Source of the DNA: Enterobacter sp. BIGb0383
GTDB lineage: Bacteria > Pseudomonadota > Gammaproteobacteria > Enterobacterales > Enterobacteriaceae
DNA: 64,000 bases
Reading direction: 5' to 3'
Assembly: GCF_003751845.1 (NCBI RefSeq)
Contig: NZ_RJKQ01000001.1
Coordinates: forward strand, 1,716,650 to 1,780,649
In this document: piece by piece, positions 38,085-52,464 of the stretch
Layout of the letters: each line of letters starts with the position of its first letter
How positions within the stretch are numbered: position 1 is the stretch's first letter
Translations under genes and position numbers: made by a program
The notes under the pieces: model-generated
Told to the model about the DNA's origin: nothing
The model's input: the letters and a program-made list of their open reading frames with translations, nothing else
The model's database searches: none

Positions 38085-38978
38085 TTAGTTTTCCAGTGCC
38101 GCGCGTAAAAATCCCTGGTGCGCGTCGAGTCTGAGCCTGGCCGCCGCCGCGTCCAGCCCGGTTAAGACCATCAGAATGGCCGGTTTGACCTCATGATCCG
38201 TTTGCTCCAGCACCGCTTCCGCCTCTTCACGCGTGGTTCCCGTGGCCTCCACGACCATTCGGCAAGCTCTGTCCATCAGCTTGATATTGGTCGCTTTCAT
38301 ATCCACCATCAGGTTCTGGTACACCTTGCCGAAGCGGATCATCGCCCCGGTGGAGATCATATTCAGCACCAGTTTCTGCGCCGTCCCGGATTTAAGCCGC
38401 GTGGAGCCGGTTAAGGCTTCCGGCCCAACCACCGGGGAGATAGCAATGTCCGCTTCACGGGCAATCGGCGAATCCGGGTTGCAGGAGATAGCGACCGTCG
38501 CGCAGCCCACTTTGCGGGCCCAGGCCAGGCCGCCAATCACATAGGGTGTACGGCCAGAGGCGGCCAGTCCGACGACCAGATCTTCCGCACGCAGCTCCAG
38601 CGCCTGCAGATCGTCCGCGCCCAGCTGGGCATTATCCTCAGCGCCCTCCACGGCTTTCAGCAGCGCGCCCGGTCCTCCGGCAATCAGGCCGATCACCAGC
38701 CCGTGCGGTACGCCAAAGGTCGGCGGACATTCCGAGGCGTCGAGCACGCCCAGACGCCCGCTGGTGCCCGCGCCCATATAGATCAGACGACCGCCCGCCC
38801 GCAGCGCTGCTCCGGCCGCATCCACCGCACGCGCCACATCGGGTAAAGTGGCTTTTACCGCCTGCGCAACCAGCGTATCCTGTTGATTAAAGCGGTTAAC
38901 GAGCTCGATTGTTGTCAGCGCGTCCAGATCCATCGTCTGCGGGTTACGCGTTTCTGAAATCAGCGATCCAAGATTCAT
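38085..38978 (-). CDS. murQ: N-acetylmuramic acid 6-phosphate etherase
   Basis: 297 residues. SIS-fold etherase that cleaves the lactyl ether of MurNAc-6-phosphate to GlcNAc-6-phosphate and D-lactate. Visible: [21 protein letters not shown] with Glu83, then EGAEDN with Glu114, both at E. coli positions, and [10 protein letters not shown] near residue 217. First gene of a murQ-murP(-pgpC) run, divergent from the RpiR-type gene yfhH. Supports peptidoglycan-sugar salvage together with outside muramic acid recovery. Confidence 0.93.
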   Translation of the reverse strand: MNLGSLISETRNPQTMDLDALTTIELVNRFNQQDTLVAQAVKATLPDVARAVDAAGAALRAGGRLIYMGAGTSGRLGVLDASECPPTFGVPHGLVIGLIAGGPGALLKAVEGAEDNAQLGADDLQALELRAEDLVVGLAASGRTPYVIGGLAWARKVGCATVAISCNPDSPIAREADIAISPVVGPEALTGSTRLKSGTAQKLVLNMISTGAMIRFGKVYQNLMVDMKATNIKLMDRACRMVVEATGTTREEAEAVLEQTDHEVKPAILMVLTGLDAAAARLRLDAHQGFLRAALEN

Positions 38979-38980
38979 AT

Positions 38981-39010
38981 TTGACCCTTTTTGAATATTT
39001 AATTCATAAT
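38981..39010 (+). promoter_or_regulatory. Putative yfhH promoter overlapping a palindrome
   Basis: TTGACC (38981-38986), 18-bp spacer, CATAAT (39005-39010). The first GAATAT-x2-AATTC palindrome (38993-39005) fills the spacer, so a bound regulator would block RNA polymerase. Confidence 0.5.
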
Positions 39011-39038
39011 AACCACCATGACGTGGAATATAAAATTC
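38993..39038. promoter_or_regulatory. Twin palindromic operators between murQ and yfhH
   Basis: GAATATTTAATTC (38993-39005) and GAATATAAAATTC (39026-39038), each GAAT-N5-ATTC, with starts 33 bp apart (about three helical turns). They lie in the 120-bp gap between the divergent start codons and are the best candidates for binding of the RpiR-family regulator YfhH. Confidence 0.6.
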
Positions 39039-39098
39039 ATTCGTTGGTGTCAGAACACAAAGTTGCTGTTACTGTCACATTTTTACCCCGGAGCCTCC

Positions 39099-40643
<1,545 letters not shown>

Positions 40644-40644
<1 letters not shown>

Positions 40645-41375
40645 TAGCGACGCGCTTCCAGCATCAGGCGTTTCATTTCGCTGACCGCCTCTTTCAGGCC
40701 GCTCATCACCGCCCGGCCAATAATGGCATGGCCGATATTCAGCTCGTGCATCTCCGGCAGCGCGGCAATAGCCTGCACGTTGTGGTAGGTCAGACCGTGG
40801 CCCGCATTGACCTTCAGCCCGAGACTTGCCGCATATGTCGCGGCTTTAGCGATACGCGCCAGCTCCTGCGCCTGAGCGGCTTCGTCTTTGGCATCGGCAT
40901 AGCAGCCGGTATGAATCTCAATATAAGGCGCGCCCACCTCGGCAGCCGCTTTGATCTGCTCTGCATCGGCGTCGATAAACAGCGATACCAGGATCCCTGC
41001 ATCGGCCAGGCGCTGACAGGCGTCGCGCATTTTGTCCCGCTGACCGGCTACGTCCAGCCCGCCTTCGGTGGTGACTTCCTGACGCTTTTCCGGCACCAGG
41101 CAGCAGAAATGAGGCTTTGTCTCGCAGGCAATGGTCAGCATCTCTTCGGTGACCGCCATCTCCAGGTTCATCCGCGTATCCAGCGTCTGGCGCAGAACGC
41201 GCACGTCGCGGTCGGTGATATGGCGGCGATCTTCGCGCAGATGGACGGTGATCCCGTCAGCCCCGGCCTGCTCGGCAATAAAAGCCGCCTGGACCGGATC
41301 GGGATACGCGGTGCCACGGGCATTGCGCAGAGTAGCAATATGATCGATGTTGACGCCTAACAGTAATTCAGCCAT
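40644..41375 (-). CDS. pdxJ: Pyridoxine 5'-phosphate synthase
   Basis: 243 residues, TIM barrel. Catalytic residues His45 ([13 protein letters not shown]), Glu72 (MNLEMA) and His193 ([10 protein letters not shown]) are at the E. coli positions. It condenses 1-deoxyxylulose 5-phosphate with 3-amino-2-oxopropyl phosphate to give pyridoxine 5'-phosphate. It lies 35 nt downstream of recO on the same strand and is coupled to acpS. Confidence 0.98.
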
Positions 41376-41410
41376 GACAATCCTCAGATCCTGGAATTAA
41401 GAGCAATAGT

Positions 41411-42121
41411 TTAACGCGGTTTCGGCACAAACTGCCGGAACAGCTCCCGGCTTTTCAGCGGTTTGCCGCCAAGATACGGCTTCAGGGCGATGCGAGTAAA
41501 GCGTTTCGCCGCGCGCAGGGTGTCGCTGTCAGGAAATTCCCGTGCGGCCAGCGCCCGCAGATGACGTCCGGTAAAGGTGGCGTTATCGATAACCAGACTG
41601 GCAATAAAGCCTTTCTCTTCGCGGTAGCGATAGGTCATCACGTCATCCACTTCGTCACCGCTCCCCGCGCAGTGGAGGAAATCGACGCCGTAGCCCAGGT
41701 GACCCAGCAGCGCCAGCTCAAAGCGACGCAGGGCCGGTTCCGGCGAGCCTGTGGCGCCCGCCAGCATCTGGATACAGTTGAGGTAGTCGAAGAAGAGTTC
41801 GGAGAAGCGCGTTTCCTGTTCGAGGACGCGGGAGATCAGTTCGTTGACGTAGAGACCGCTATAGAGCGTGATACCGCTGAGCGGTAACGCCAGCGAAACG
41901 GGTTCGGCACTGCGCAGGGTTTTGACGTCGCCGCGCCCGCCAAAGCGGACCAGCAGAGGGGTAAAAGGTTGCAGAGCGCCTTTGAGGCTGGAGCGTTTTG
42001 AACGTGCGCCTTTTGCTACCAGGCGCACGCGACCCGACTCTTCCGTGAAGACGTCCAGCATCAGGCTGGTTTCGCTCCACGGACGGCTATGGAGGACAAA
42101 TGCCCTTTGCCAGCCCTCCAT
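41411..42121 (-). CDS. recO: DNA repair protein RecO
   Basis: 236 residues, about six shorter than E. coli at the C-terminus (ends FVPKPR). N-terminal OB-fold ([23 protein letters not shown]) followed by a helical domain. Acts with RecF and RecR to load RecA on SSB-coated single-stranded DNA, and can anneal strands. Third gene of the rnc-era-recO run, 14 nt after the era stop codon. Confidence 0.97.
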   Translation of the reverse strand: MEGWQRAFVLHSRPWSETSLMLDVFTEESGRVRLVAKGARSKRSSLKGALQPFTPLLVRFGGRGDVKTLRSAEPVSLALPLSGITLYSGLYVNELISRVLEQETRFSELFFDYLNCIQMLAGATGSPEPALRRFELALLGHLGYGVDFLHCAGSGDEVDDVMTYRYREEKGFIASLVIDNATFTGRHLRALAAREFPDSDTLRAAKRFTRIALKPYLGGKPLKSRELFRQFVPKPR

Positions 42122-42135
42122 CTTATTCGTCGTCT

Positions 42136-43775
<1,640 letters not shown>

Positions 43776-43901
43776 TCAACGCGCTTTCGTGTGCCGTGGC
43801 TCCCGGGGGAGACAACCTGAATACCGTTACAATAGCGGGGAATATTCTATACGCAACGACCGGGGTTGTCGTTAGCCAGATGGGATTTATGTACTAAATA
43901 T

Positions 43902-43932
43902 TTCGGCTGCGGTCATTATGACCGCAGCCGAA
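43902..43932 (-). terminator. Strong inverted repeat after lepB
   Basis: Perfect 14-bp stem TTCGGCTGCGGTCA / TGACCGCAGCCGAA with a 3-nt loop, beginning 5 nt after the lepB stop codon on the minus strand, followed by ATATTTAG. Could terminate or attenuate transcription between lepB and the rnc operon, or serve as a processing site. Confidence 0.65.
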
Positions 43933-43936
43933 CAAA

Positions 43937-44911
43937 TTAGTGAATGCCGCCAATGCGTTTCAGACGCACGCCGGTGGGCCATTCACCTTCCTGTTTTTCG
44001 AAGCTCATCCAGATAGCCGTCGCTTTACCGACCAGGTTCCGCTCCGGCACAAAGCCCCAATAGCGGCTGTCCGCGCTATTATCGCGGTTATCACCCATCA
44101 TAAAGTAGTGGCCCGGTGGAACAACCCAGGTCGCCAGCTGCTGGTCCTGCTGGCGGTAGTACATACCCAGCTGATCCTGAACGATCGGTACGGTCAGAAT
44201 ATTGTGGGTCACATCGCCAAGGGTCTCTTTACGCGCGGCCAGGCGAACGCTGCTTTCACGGCTTTCGCCCGGAGGAAGCTGGAAGAAGCCGCTGCTGGTT
44301 TCCCCACGGTTGCTGCGTGCGAAGGTCTGGACAAAATCACTGGCCTGCACGTCAGAATAGGTCACCGCCAGCGCACTGCCGCAGGCCTGCCCGGAAGGAC
44401 AGCCCGGCTGAATGGTGACTTCTTTCGAGACCGGATTATAAGTAACTTTATCTCCCGGCACGCCCACCGCACGCTTGATGTAGTCGAGGCGCGGGTCTTC
44501 AGGATATTTGAAGACCACGATATCCCCGCGCTTCGGATGCCCGGTTTCGATCAGCGTATTCTGGTAAATCGGGTCTTTAATCCCGTAGGCGAATTTCTCC
44601 ACCAGGATAAAGTCGCCGATCAGCAGAGTTGGCATCATCGAGCCTGACGGGATCTGGAAAGGTTCGTAGATAAACGAACGCACCACCAGCACAATCGCCA
44701 GAACCGGGAACACGGAGGCGCCGGTTTCCAGCCAGCCCGGTTTCGGGCCGACTTTTTTCAGCGTTTTAGGATCCAGCTGGTCGCCGGTCGCAGCCTGCGC
44801 GGCGGCCTGACGCTCCCGACGTTTTGGTGCAAATACAAATTTATCGACGCACCATAAAAGCCCTGTCACCAGCGTTGCAATCACCAGAATCAGGGCAAAC
44901 ATATTCGCCAT
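43937..44911 (-). CDS. lepB: Signal peptidase I
   Basis: 324 residues, the E. coli length. Two N-terminal transmembrane helices, catalytic Ser91 in SGSMMPT and general-base Lys146 in RLDYIKRAVG, with GDNRDNSADSRYWGFV near residue 275. It cleaves signal peptides of exported proteins on the periplasmic side of the inner membrane; essential. 16 nt downstream of lepA on the same strand. Confidence 0.98.
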   Translation of the reverse strand: MANMFALILVIATLVTGLLWCVDKFVFAPKRRERQAAAQAATGDQLDPKTLKKVGPKPGWLETGASVFPVLAIVLVVRSFIYEPFQIPSGSMMPTLLIGDFILVEKFAYGIKDPIYQNTLIETGHPKRGDIVVFKYPEDPRLDYIKRAVGVPGDKVTYNPVSKEVTIQPGCPSGQACGSALAVTYSDVQASDFVQTFARSNRGETSSGFFQLPPGESRESSVRLAARKETLGDVTHNILTVPIVQDQLGMYYRQQDQQLATWVVPPGHYFMMGDNRDNSADSRYWGFVPERNLVGKATAIWMSFEKQEGEWPTGVRLKRIGGIH

Positions 44912-44927
44912 GCCAACTCCTTAGGGT

Positions 44928-46727
<1,800 letters not shown>

Positions 46728-46877
46728 ATATGGAGATTATTATGCCTTACGAATAACTTAGAGGCTTCGCGCAACGCGCTGTCTGAGCCCGACGTGTAGA
46801 GTCCGAAAACGCCGCATTCTACACTACATTGATGGGTTATGTCCTCCACTTGCACGCAAGGATCGCGGGCAGCGGGA
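46728..46877 (-). other. rseC-lepA intergenic region
   Basis: 150 bp. No ORF, RNA gene or clear terminator recognised; presumably holds the lepA promoter. Confidence 0.5.
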
Positions 46878-47357
46878 CTACGGGCTTATTTCGGCAGGTG
46901 AGGCATCAACGCGCAGCGCATCAGGTGGCAGACCAACGCTTAATATCACCGGCTGCCAGGCTTCTTTTTCCGCCAGCCGACGGGAAGCGCCACGGGCCAG
47001 CAGGAATCCACCGACGCCGCCGAGAATGCCGCCGCAAAGGGCAGCGAGATCGCTGGTGAAAAGCGCCTGGAACAGGCCACCCATGATAAAAAGCCCCACC
47101 AGCGGCGACATATAGACCAGCACCGCCGAGCCAAGCAGGCTCCCTTCGGCAATGCCTAATTCCACTTTTTGCCCGGCCACCAGCGGTGCCTGGCTCGGCA
47201 CGCTGAGAGTATGCTGCGTCTGCGGTCCAAGCTTGTTCAGCACGCGTGTTCCGCAGCCCGAGCGGGAAGCACAGCTGCTGCAGGAGGACTGCACGTCACA
47301 GCTTACCAGCGCCTGTCCGTTATTCCAGGAGACTACCGTTGCCCACTCTTTAATCAT
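46878..47357 (-). CDS. rseC: RseC, SoxR-reducing / sigma-E regulator
   Basis: 159 residues. The N-terminal cysteine cluster CDVQSSCSSCASRSGCG (19-35) could bind an iron-sulfur cluster. Two central membrane helices (near residues 76-96 and 101-121) are followed by a short cytoplasmic tail. RseC is linked to the Rsx complex that reduces SoxR, and is the last gene of the rpoE-rseABC operon. Start overlaps the rseB stop (ATGA). Confidence 0.95.
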   Translation of the reverse strand: MIKEWATVVSWNNGQALVSCDVQSSCSSCASRSGCGTRVLNKLGPQTQHTLSVPSQAPLVAGQKVELGIAEGSLLGSAVLVYMSPLVGLFIMGGLFQALFTSDLAALCGGILGGVGGFLLARGASRRLAEKEAWQPVILSVGLPPDALRVDASPAEISP

Positions 47358-48307
47358 TGCGCTGCCCTGAACTTAATACTGTCGGAAATACGTTTCGCCG
47401 TCTGCGGAGGCAGTTCGCCAAGCACCGAGATCTCTGCGCCGTTACGGACGCTGATAGTCACCGTGCGGCGGCCGGTACGCAGCATCTGATCGGTGCTGGA
47501 CTGGGTGGCGCGATTCACGTTAATGGAGAAGCTGAACAGGCCATCGGAATAGAGGCGTGATTCAATTGGGCCTTCGACGGTTGGCAGCGGACGGCGGCTG
47601 CTGGAAACTTCCGTGAAGCCCTGTGGCAGCCAGGACGGCGCCCAGTTAAAGCTGACTTTGTCGCCAACCGGCACGGAGAGCTGCGGCGGTAGACTGGCAG
47701 CGGCAAGCTCCTGCATGCTCTTGTTCACCTGGGCACTGATGTTGAAATCAATAACCCGGAACTGTTCCAGGGCTTCGCCATCGCGATCCAGAAGATCGAC
47801 ACGCAGAGGCAGTTTGCTTTCGGCATCCAGCCAGACGGTGTAGCTGTAGCGGGTCCCGTCTCGCGCCACGACGCGAACCACTTCGCACATCCGGTCGGCA
47901 ATACGGGTTCGGCCTACGGAGATAAAATCGTAGTAAGGCGTCAGGCGTTTGAAATCGGTATAGACCAGCGAAGGCAGCGAATCGACAATGTAGTCGCCGT
48001 TGAGCGTGAAAGGCTCCAGCCCCGGTTCGAAATAGCTGATCTCCGTGCCGCGCTGCACCACCTCACGACGCGGGCCATCGAGCTGAAGCAGCTGGGCCAG
48101 CGGCTGGTTATTCAGACGTGCGTGCTGATAGCGCAGAGATTCAACGCCTTGCTTATTGATGCTGACGAAAGAGAGTTCGTAATTGAGTGACTGACTGGCC
48201 TGGTACATCTCCTGCAACAACGCCCCGGACGAAACATCTGCCGAGGCGTTGAAGGGGAATAGCAGGCTACCCGTCACAAGTGACATGGCACACCAGAGTT
48301 GCTTCAT
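47354..48307 (-). CDS. rseB: RseB, periplasmic regulator of sigma-E
   Basis: 317 residues with a cleavable signal peptide (hydrophobic core to residue 20, FNASA cleavage region). The body is MucB/RseB_N and C domains. RseB binds the periplasmic part of RseA and shields it from DegS until mislocalised lipopolysaccharide or lipoproteins displace it. Stop of rseA and start of rseB share a base (TAATG). Confidence 0.96.
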   Translation of the reverse strand: MKQLWCAMSLVTGSLLFPFNASADVSSGALLQEMYQASQSLNYELSFVSINKQGVESLRYQHARLNNQPLAQLLQLDGPRREVVQRGTEISYFEPGLEPFTLNGDYIVDSLPSLVYTDFKRLTPYYDFISVGRTRIADRMCEVVRVVARDGTRYSYTVWLDAESKLPLRVDLLDRDGEALEQFRVIDFNISAQVNKSMQELAAASLPPQLSVPVGDKVSFNWAPSWLPQGFTEVSSSRRPLPTVEGPIESRLYSDGLFSFSINVNRATQSSTDQMLRTGRRTVTISVRNGAEISVLGELPPQTAKRISDSIKFRAAQ

Positions 48308-48963
48308 TACTGCGATTGCGTTCCTAAAGTTTGGTTACCCGGCACCTGCACGGCAGCCTGCTGGGTTTGCGCCTGCTCAAGCTGAAGCTGTTCAGCGTGA
48401 AGGCGGCGCTGCAGTTCGTAATCCTGGAGCATAGCATTAATACGGCGGCGTTGCTCCTGAACCTGCTGTGGACCCGAACCGGCGCTGGCGGACACATCCG
48501 CAGGCACGCCCAGGCTCACCGGGCTGGCTTTGCCCATTATCGGCAGCGTGTTAAGCACCGGTGATTCAGCCTGCAATGTTGAGTCAGACTGTCCGTTATA
48601 CTGCTGAACGCCAACGATCACCGCCAGTGAAACGCAGGCAGCAACGCCCATTTGCGTCAGCTGGCTCGCCCACGGACGTACTTTTGCCCAGAAAGGCATC
48701 TTCTGCCACTGATGCGGCGCGGGCTGAGCTTCAGGAATGAGCGGCGTCGTCACCTGGCGCAGCGGCTCTTGCTCAATAGCGGCCATCACGCGGGATGAGA
48801 TATCGAAATGGAGGACATCGCTGGTATCGCCCCGGAGCGAGTCACGAATAAGGTGGTAACTCTCCCAGGTTTTTTGCATTTCAGGATTACGCGACAGCTC
48901 GCTGAGCAACTCGCTATCCAGCATTTCACCATCCATTAAAGCGGAAAGTTGTTCTTTCTGCAT
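48307..48963 (-). CDS. rseA: RseA, anti-sigma-E factor
   Basis: 218 residues. Cytoplasmic anti-sigma domain beginning MQKEQLSALMDGEMLD, one transmembrane helix near residues 100-118 (TQMGVAACVSLAVIVGV), then a periplasmic domain with a Gln-rich end that binds RseB. It holds RpoE inactive at the inner membrane and is destroyed stepwise by DegS, RseP and ClpXP under envelope stress. 31 nt after the rpoE stop codon. Confidence 0.97.
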   Translation of the reverse strand: MQKEQLSALMDGEMLDSELLSELSRNPEMQKTWESYHLIRDSLRGDTSDVLHFDISSRVMAAIEQEPLRQVTTPLIPEAQPAPHQWQKMPFWAKVRPWASQLTQMGVAACVSLAVIVGVQQYNGQSDSTLQAESPVLNTLPIMGKASPVSLGVPADVSASAGSGPQQVQEQRRRINAMLQDYELQRRLHAEQLQLEQAQTQQAAVQVPGNQTLGTQSQ

Positions 48964-48994
48964 GCCTAATACCTTTTCCAGTATCCCGCTATCG

Positions 48995-49570
48995 TCAACG
49001 CCTGATTAGCGGTTGAACTTTATTATCAATAGCTTCTCGCGCACGGAAGATACGCGAACGAACCGTACCTACCGGGCAATCCATAATGGCGGCTATCTCT
49101 TCATAGCTCAGGCCATCCAGCTCCCGCAAGGTAATTGCCATGCGTAAATCTTCCGGAAGCGACTCGATGGTGCGAAAAACAATTTGTCTCAGCTCTTCTG
49201 ACAACATTAAGTTCTCAGGGTTCGAAATTTCTTTCAGCGCCCCACCGCTTTCGAAGTTCTCCGCGTCATTCGCGTCGATATCGCTGGACGGCGGGCGGCG
49301 TCCCTGAGCAACCAGATAATTCTTCGCCGTGTTGACGGCAATACGGTACAGCCACGTATAAAAAGCGCTATCGCCCCGGAACGAATCCAGCGCGCGGTAG
49401 GCTTTGATAAATGATTCTTGCACCACGTCAGGCACATCGCCCGATGGCACATAGCGGGAAACCAGGCTCGCCACTTTATGCTGGTAGCGAACCACCAGTA
49501 AGTTGAAAGCTTTTTGGTCTCCCTTCTGGACCCGTTCTACCAGGACCTGGTCCGTTAACTGCTCGCTCAT
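48995..49570 (-). CDS. rpoE: RNA polymerase sigma-E factor
   Basis: 191 residues from ATG 49570 (MSEQLTDQVLVERVQKG); the frame extends 11 residues further upstream but the family starts here. ECF sigma factor: region 2 (VVQESFIKAYRALDSFRG, FYTWLYRIAVNTAKN) and region 4 (LRELDGLSYEEIAAIMDCPVGTVRSRIFRAR is split over the recognition helix). Directs transcription of envelope-stress genes; autoregulated through the sigma-E promoter at 49653-49680. Confidence 0.98.
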   Translation of the reverse strand: MSEQLTDQVLVERVQKGDQKAFNLLVVRYQHKVASLVSRYVPSGDVPDVVQESFIKAYRALDSFRGDSAFYTWLYRIAVNTAKNYLVAQGRRPPSSDIDANDAENFESGGALKEISNPENLMLSEELRQIVFRTIESLPEDLRMAITLRELDGLSYEEIAAIMDCPVGTVRSRIFRAREAIDNKVQPLIRR

Positions 49571-49626
49571 CCGAGGTAATATCTCCCCAAACCTTGTTTC
49601 CACGCGTCTTCAGAACGCCACTCCAA
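49567..49626 (-). CDS. Possible leader ORF overlapping the rpoE start (RseD-like)
   Basis: A minus-strand frame encodes a short peptide ending EWRSEDAWKQGLGRYYLG, with its TGA overlapping the rpoE ATG (ATGA). The start is uncertain: in-frame TTG codons lie at 49626 and 49644, neither with a strong ribosome site. In E. coli a leader ORF called rseD couples translation to rpoE and is the target of CsrA. Several GGA motifs are present here too (near 49622, 49609, 49583 and 49571). Low-moderate confidence. Confidence 0.4.
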   Translation of the reverse strand: MEWRSEDAWKQGLGRYYLG

Positions 49627-49652
49627 TACTGCAAATACGAGCAAGCAGAGGA

Positions 49653-49680
49653 TTAGAGCGTCAGTTGATTGTAAAGTTCC
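49653..49680 (-). promoter_or_regulatory. Sigma-E-dependent promoter of rpoE
   Basis: Minus-strand GGAACTT (49680-49674), 16-bp spacer, TCTAA (49657-49653): the classical sigma-E -35 and -10 elements, giving autoregulation of rpoE. Confidence 0.9.
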
Positions 49681-49970
49681 GTCACGCCTTTGTTTTTGTG
49701 TATCGTTTCGCAGCGATGCTTAATTATCACTCATTATACGTCCGCGCACTGCGAAGCTCGCACTTTCTGCCTGAAAAAGCACAAAGACGCCAGAAGAGTA
49801 ACGTATGCCTGCTCTTTTTTCATCATAAAATCTGAGGGTAACGATTGGCTTCGCACTATTTCGTCTTTCTCTCAGGCGTCTTCTTCCTCCGCCTCCGTGT
49901 TTAGCGCACACAACAAAAATGAAAAAATAGCTGCCTGAACGACCATTGCGATGCTAAGCTCCGGTAACCA
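49681..49970. other. rpoE-nadB divergent intergenic region, remainder
   Basis: 290 bp between the sigma-E promoter and the NadR box. AT-rich in parts, and expected to hold the further rpoE promoter(s) and the nadB promoter. No gene recognised. Confidence 0.5.
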
Positions 49971-49988
49971 TGTTTAGTAAATTAAACA
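49971..49988 (+). promoter_or_regulatory. NadR operator of nadB
   Basis: TGTTTAGTAAATTAAACA, a perfect TGTTTA-N6-TAAACA NadR box, ending only 6 nt before the nadB ATG. NadR represses NAD synthesis genes when NAD is plentiful. Confidence 0.92.
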
Positions 49989-49994
49989 AATACC

Positions 49995-51608
49995 ATGAAC
50001 GTAACACCTGAACTTTCCTGCGACGTGCTGATCGTTGGCAGCGGCGCAGCGGGACTGTCGCTGGCGCTTCGCCTGGCTGAACACAGCTCGGTTATTGTTT
50101 TGAGCAAGGGCCCGGTCAGCGAAGGCTCGACCTTTTATGCGCAGGGCGGGATCGCCGCCGTTTTTGATGAAACCGACAGCGTTGAATCTCACGTTGACGA
50201 TACGCTGATTGCCGGTGCGGGGATCTGCGATCGCCACGCGGTCTCTTTCGTGGCCGGAAATGCCCGCCACTGCGTGCAGTGGCTGATCGATCAGGGCGTC
50301 CTGTTTGATACGCAGACCGGGGAAAATGGTGAAACCGCCTGGCATCTGACCCGCGAGGGCGGCCACAGCCATCGGCGTATCCTGCACGCCGCCGACGCGA
50401 CCGGTAAAGCGGTGGCAACCACTCTGGTGAGCAAAGCCCTGAGTCACCCCAATATCCGCATTCTTGAGCGCTGTAACGCCGTCGATCTGGTTATCTCCGA
50501 CAAGATTGGCCTGCCCGGTCCCCGACGCGCCGTGGGTGCCTGGATCTGGAACCGTAATAAAGAGTCGGTGGAAACCTGTCGGGCGGGATCGGTGGTGCTG
50601 GCGACCGGCGGCGCATCAAAGGTGTATCAGTATACGACCAACCCGGATATTGCCTCCGGAGACGGGATCGCCATGGCCTGGCGTGCGGGCTGCCGCGTGG
50701 CAAACCTTGAGTTTAACCAGTTTCATCCGACGGCGCTGTTTCATCCGCAGGCACGCAATTTTCTTCTTACCGAGGCGCTGCGCGGCGAGGGAGCCTGGCT
50801 CCTGCGTCCGGACGGTTCGCGTTTTATGCCGGACTTCGATGAGCGTGCCGAGCTGGCACCGCGTGATATCGTCGCCAGAGCTATCGATCATGAGATGAAG
50901 CGGCTCGGGGCAGACTGCATGTATCTGGATATCAGCCATAAGCCGGAAGCTTTTATTCGCCAGCATTTCCCGATGATTTACGAGAAGCTGCTCGGTCTGG
51001 GTATCGATCTGACTAAAGAGCCGGTCCCCGTCGTTCCCGCCGCCCACTATACCTGCGGCGGCGTGATGGTGGATGACTATGGCCGTACCGACGTTGACGG
51101 TCTGTACGCGATTGGCGAGGTGAGCTATACCGGGCTGCACGGCGCTAACCGTATGGCGTCAAACTCGCTGCTGGAGTGTCTGGTATACGGCTGGTCCGCC
51201 GCCGATGATATTCAGAAGCGACGGTCTGCCGGGCCTGAGCGGCCGCCGATCCCGGCCTGGGATGAGAGTCGGGTCGAAAACGCCGATGAGCGGGTGGTGA
51301 TCCAGCATAACTGGCACGAACTGCGGCTGTTTATGTGGGACTACGTCGGGATTGTCCGCAGCACCAAACGGCTGGAGCGAGCGCTGCGCCGTATTACCAT
51401 GCTGCAGCAGGAAATCGACGAGTACTACGCCCACTTTCGCGTCTCGAACAACCTTCTTGAGCTGCGTAATCTGGTGCAGGTCGCCGAGCTGATCGTCCGC
51501 TGTGCGCTACAGCGTAAAGAGAGCCGCGGGCTGCACTTTACGCTGGACTACCCGGACCTGCTGCCGACGTCGGGACCGTCAATTCTCTCGCCTCACATAA
51601 ATAAATAG
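49995..51608 (+). CDS. nadB: L-aspartate oxidase
   Basis: 537 residues (E. coli 540). FAD-binding [15 protein letters not shown] near residue 16, substrate and FAD contacts [18 protein letters not shown] near 47-64, [15 protein letters not shown] loop ([20 protein letters not shown]), and the C-terminal helical domain. It oxidises L-aspartate to iminoaspartate, the first step of NAD synthesis; NadA takes the product. No clear Shine-Dalgarno precedes the ATG, and the NadR box sits in the leader. Convergent with trmN; the ends overlap by 16 bp. Confidence 0.98.
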   Translation: MNVTPELSCDVLIVGSGAAGLSLALRLAEHSSVIVLSKGPVSEGSTFYAQGGIAAVFDETDSVESHVDDTLIAGAGICDRHAVSFVAGNARHCVQWLIDQGVLFDTQTGENGETAWHLTREGGHSHRRILHAADATGKAVATTLVSKALSHPNIRILERCNAVDLVISDKIGLPGPRRAVGAWIWNRNKESVETCRAGSVVLATGGASKVYQYTTNPDIASGDGIAMAWRAGCRVANLEFNQFHPTALFHPQARNFLLTEALRGEGAWLLRPDGSRFMPDFDERAELAPRDIVARAIDHEMKRLGADCMYLDISHKPEAFIRQHFPMIYEKLLGLGIDLTKEPVPVVPAAHYTCGGVMVDDYGRTDVDGLYAIGEVSYTGLHGANRMASNSLLECLVYGWSAADDIQKRRSAGPERPPIPAWDESRVENADERVVIQHNWHELRLFMWDYVGIVRSTKRLERALRRITMLQQEIDEYYAHFRVSNNLLELRNLVQVAELIVRCALQRKESRGLHFTLDYPDLLPTSGPSILSPHINK

Positions 51609-52330
51609 AACGGACGGGTCAGCGCGGTATAGGCTTCTGAGTATTGCTGATCCGGCCCGCGGATCGCCATCCGATCGCTAAAGCACTCCCCGGCGCGGGG
51701 AGAAAACGCCAGCAGCACCCGATGCGGTAGACGCGCATCGTTGTCCGCGATATCGGTGCGCAGCCGCAAATGCCAGCCCATCTCCAGCGCCTGCTGGGTG
51801 AAGACAGTGCCGATATTTTCCGGCAAGACCACGCAGAAAAAACCCTCTTCCGTAATACTGCTGGCGGCACAGGCCAGCAAGGCGCTATGCTCCAGTGACG
51901 ACGTTGAACGCGCCCGATCACGCTGGGGTGTGGCGCATTCGACGCCTGGCGTAAAGTAAGGCGGATTGCTGACGATCAGATCATAACGCTGGGTTTGCTG
52001 CCCGACCCAGGACTGAATGTCCGCGGCGTGTACCTGAACACGCCCGGCCCAGGGAGAAGCCGCTGCATTTTCTCTGGCCTGTTCAGCCGCCTCACTGTCA
52101 ATTTCAACGGCGTCCACGGTGACGGTGTCGTCGGTCCGCTGGGCCAGCATTAAGGCCAGCAGCCCGCTACCGGTACCGATATCGAGGATACGTTTGATTC
52201 GTGCGACGGGCGCCCATGCGCCCAGCAGGATCCCGTCGGTACCCACTTTCATCGCACAGCGATCGTGGGCGACAAAAAACTGTTTAAAGGTAAATCCATC
52301 ACGACGCAGTGCGGAACCTGATTCAGACAT
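51593..52330 (-). CDS. trmN: tRNA1(Val) (adenine(37)-N6)-methyltransferase
   Basis: 245 residues from ATG 52330, the E. coli YfiC/TrmN6 length; 41 upstream in-frame residues are discarded. SAM-binding [17 protein letters not shown] near residue 48 and the N6-adenine methyltransferase motif NPPY ([10 protein letters not shown]). [21 protein letters not shown] is typical of the family. It methylates A37 next to the anticodon of tRNA1-Val. Confidence 0.96.
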   Translation of the reverse strand: MSESGSALRRDGFTFKQFFVAHDRCAMKVGTDGILLGAWAPVARIKRILDIGTGSGLLALMLAQRTDDTVTVDAVEIDSEAAEQARENAAASPWAGRVQVHAADIQSWVGQQTQRYDLIVSNPPYFTPGVECATPQRDRARSTSSLEHSALLACAASSITEEGFFCVVLPENIGTVFTQQALEMGWHLRLRTDIADNDARLPHRVLLAFSPRAGECFSDRMAIRGPDQQYSEAYTALTRPFYLFM

Positions 52331-52464
52331 CAAAAGCCACCTTTCTGGCAAAAAAAGGTCGATAGCATAGGGTAATGAACGATACCGGAGAAGCCTTAAC
52401 CATACAAACAGATGAAGATTGTGGCCGTAACGTCTATAATCAGCGCCCCACACAGAGGTAGATA

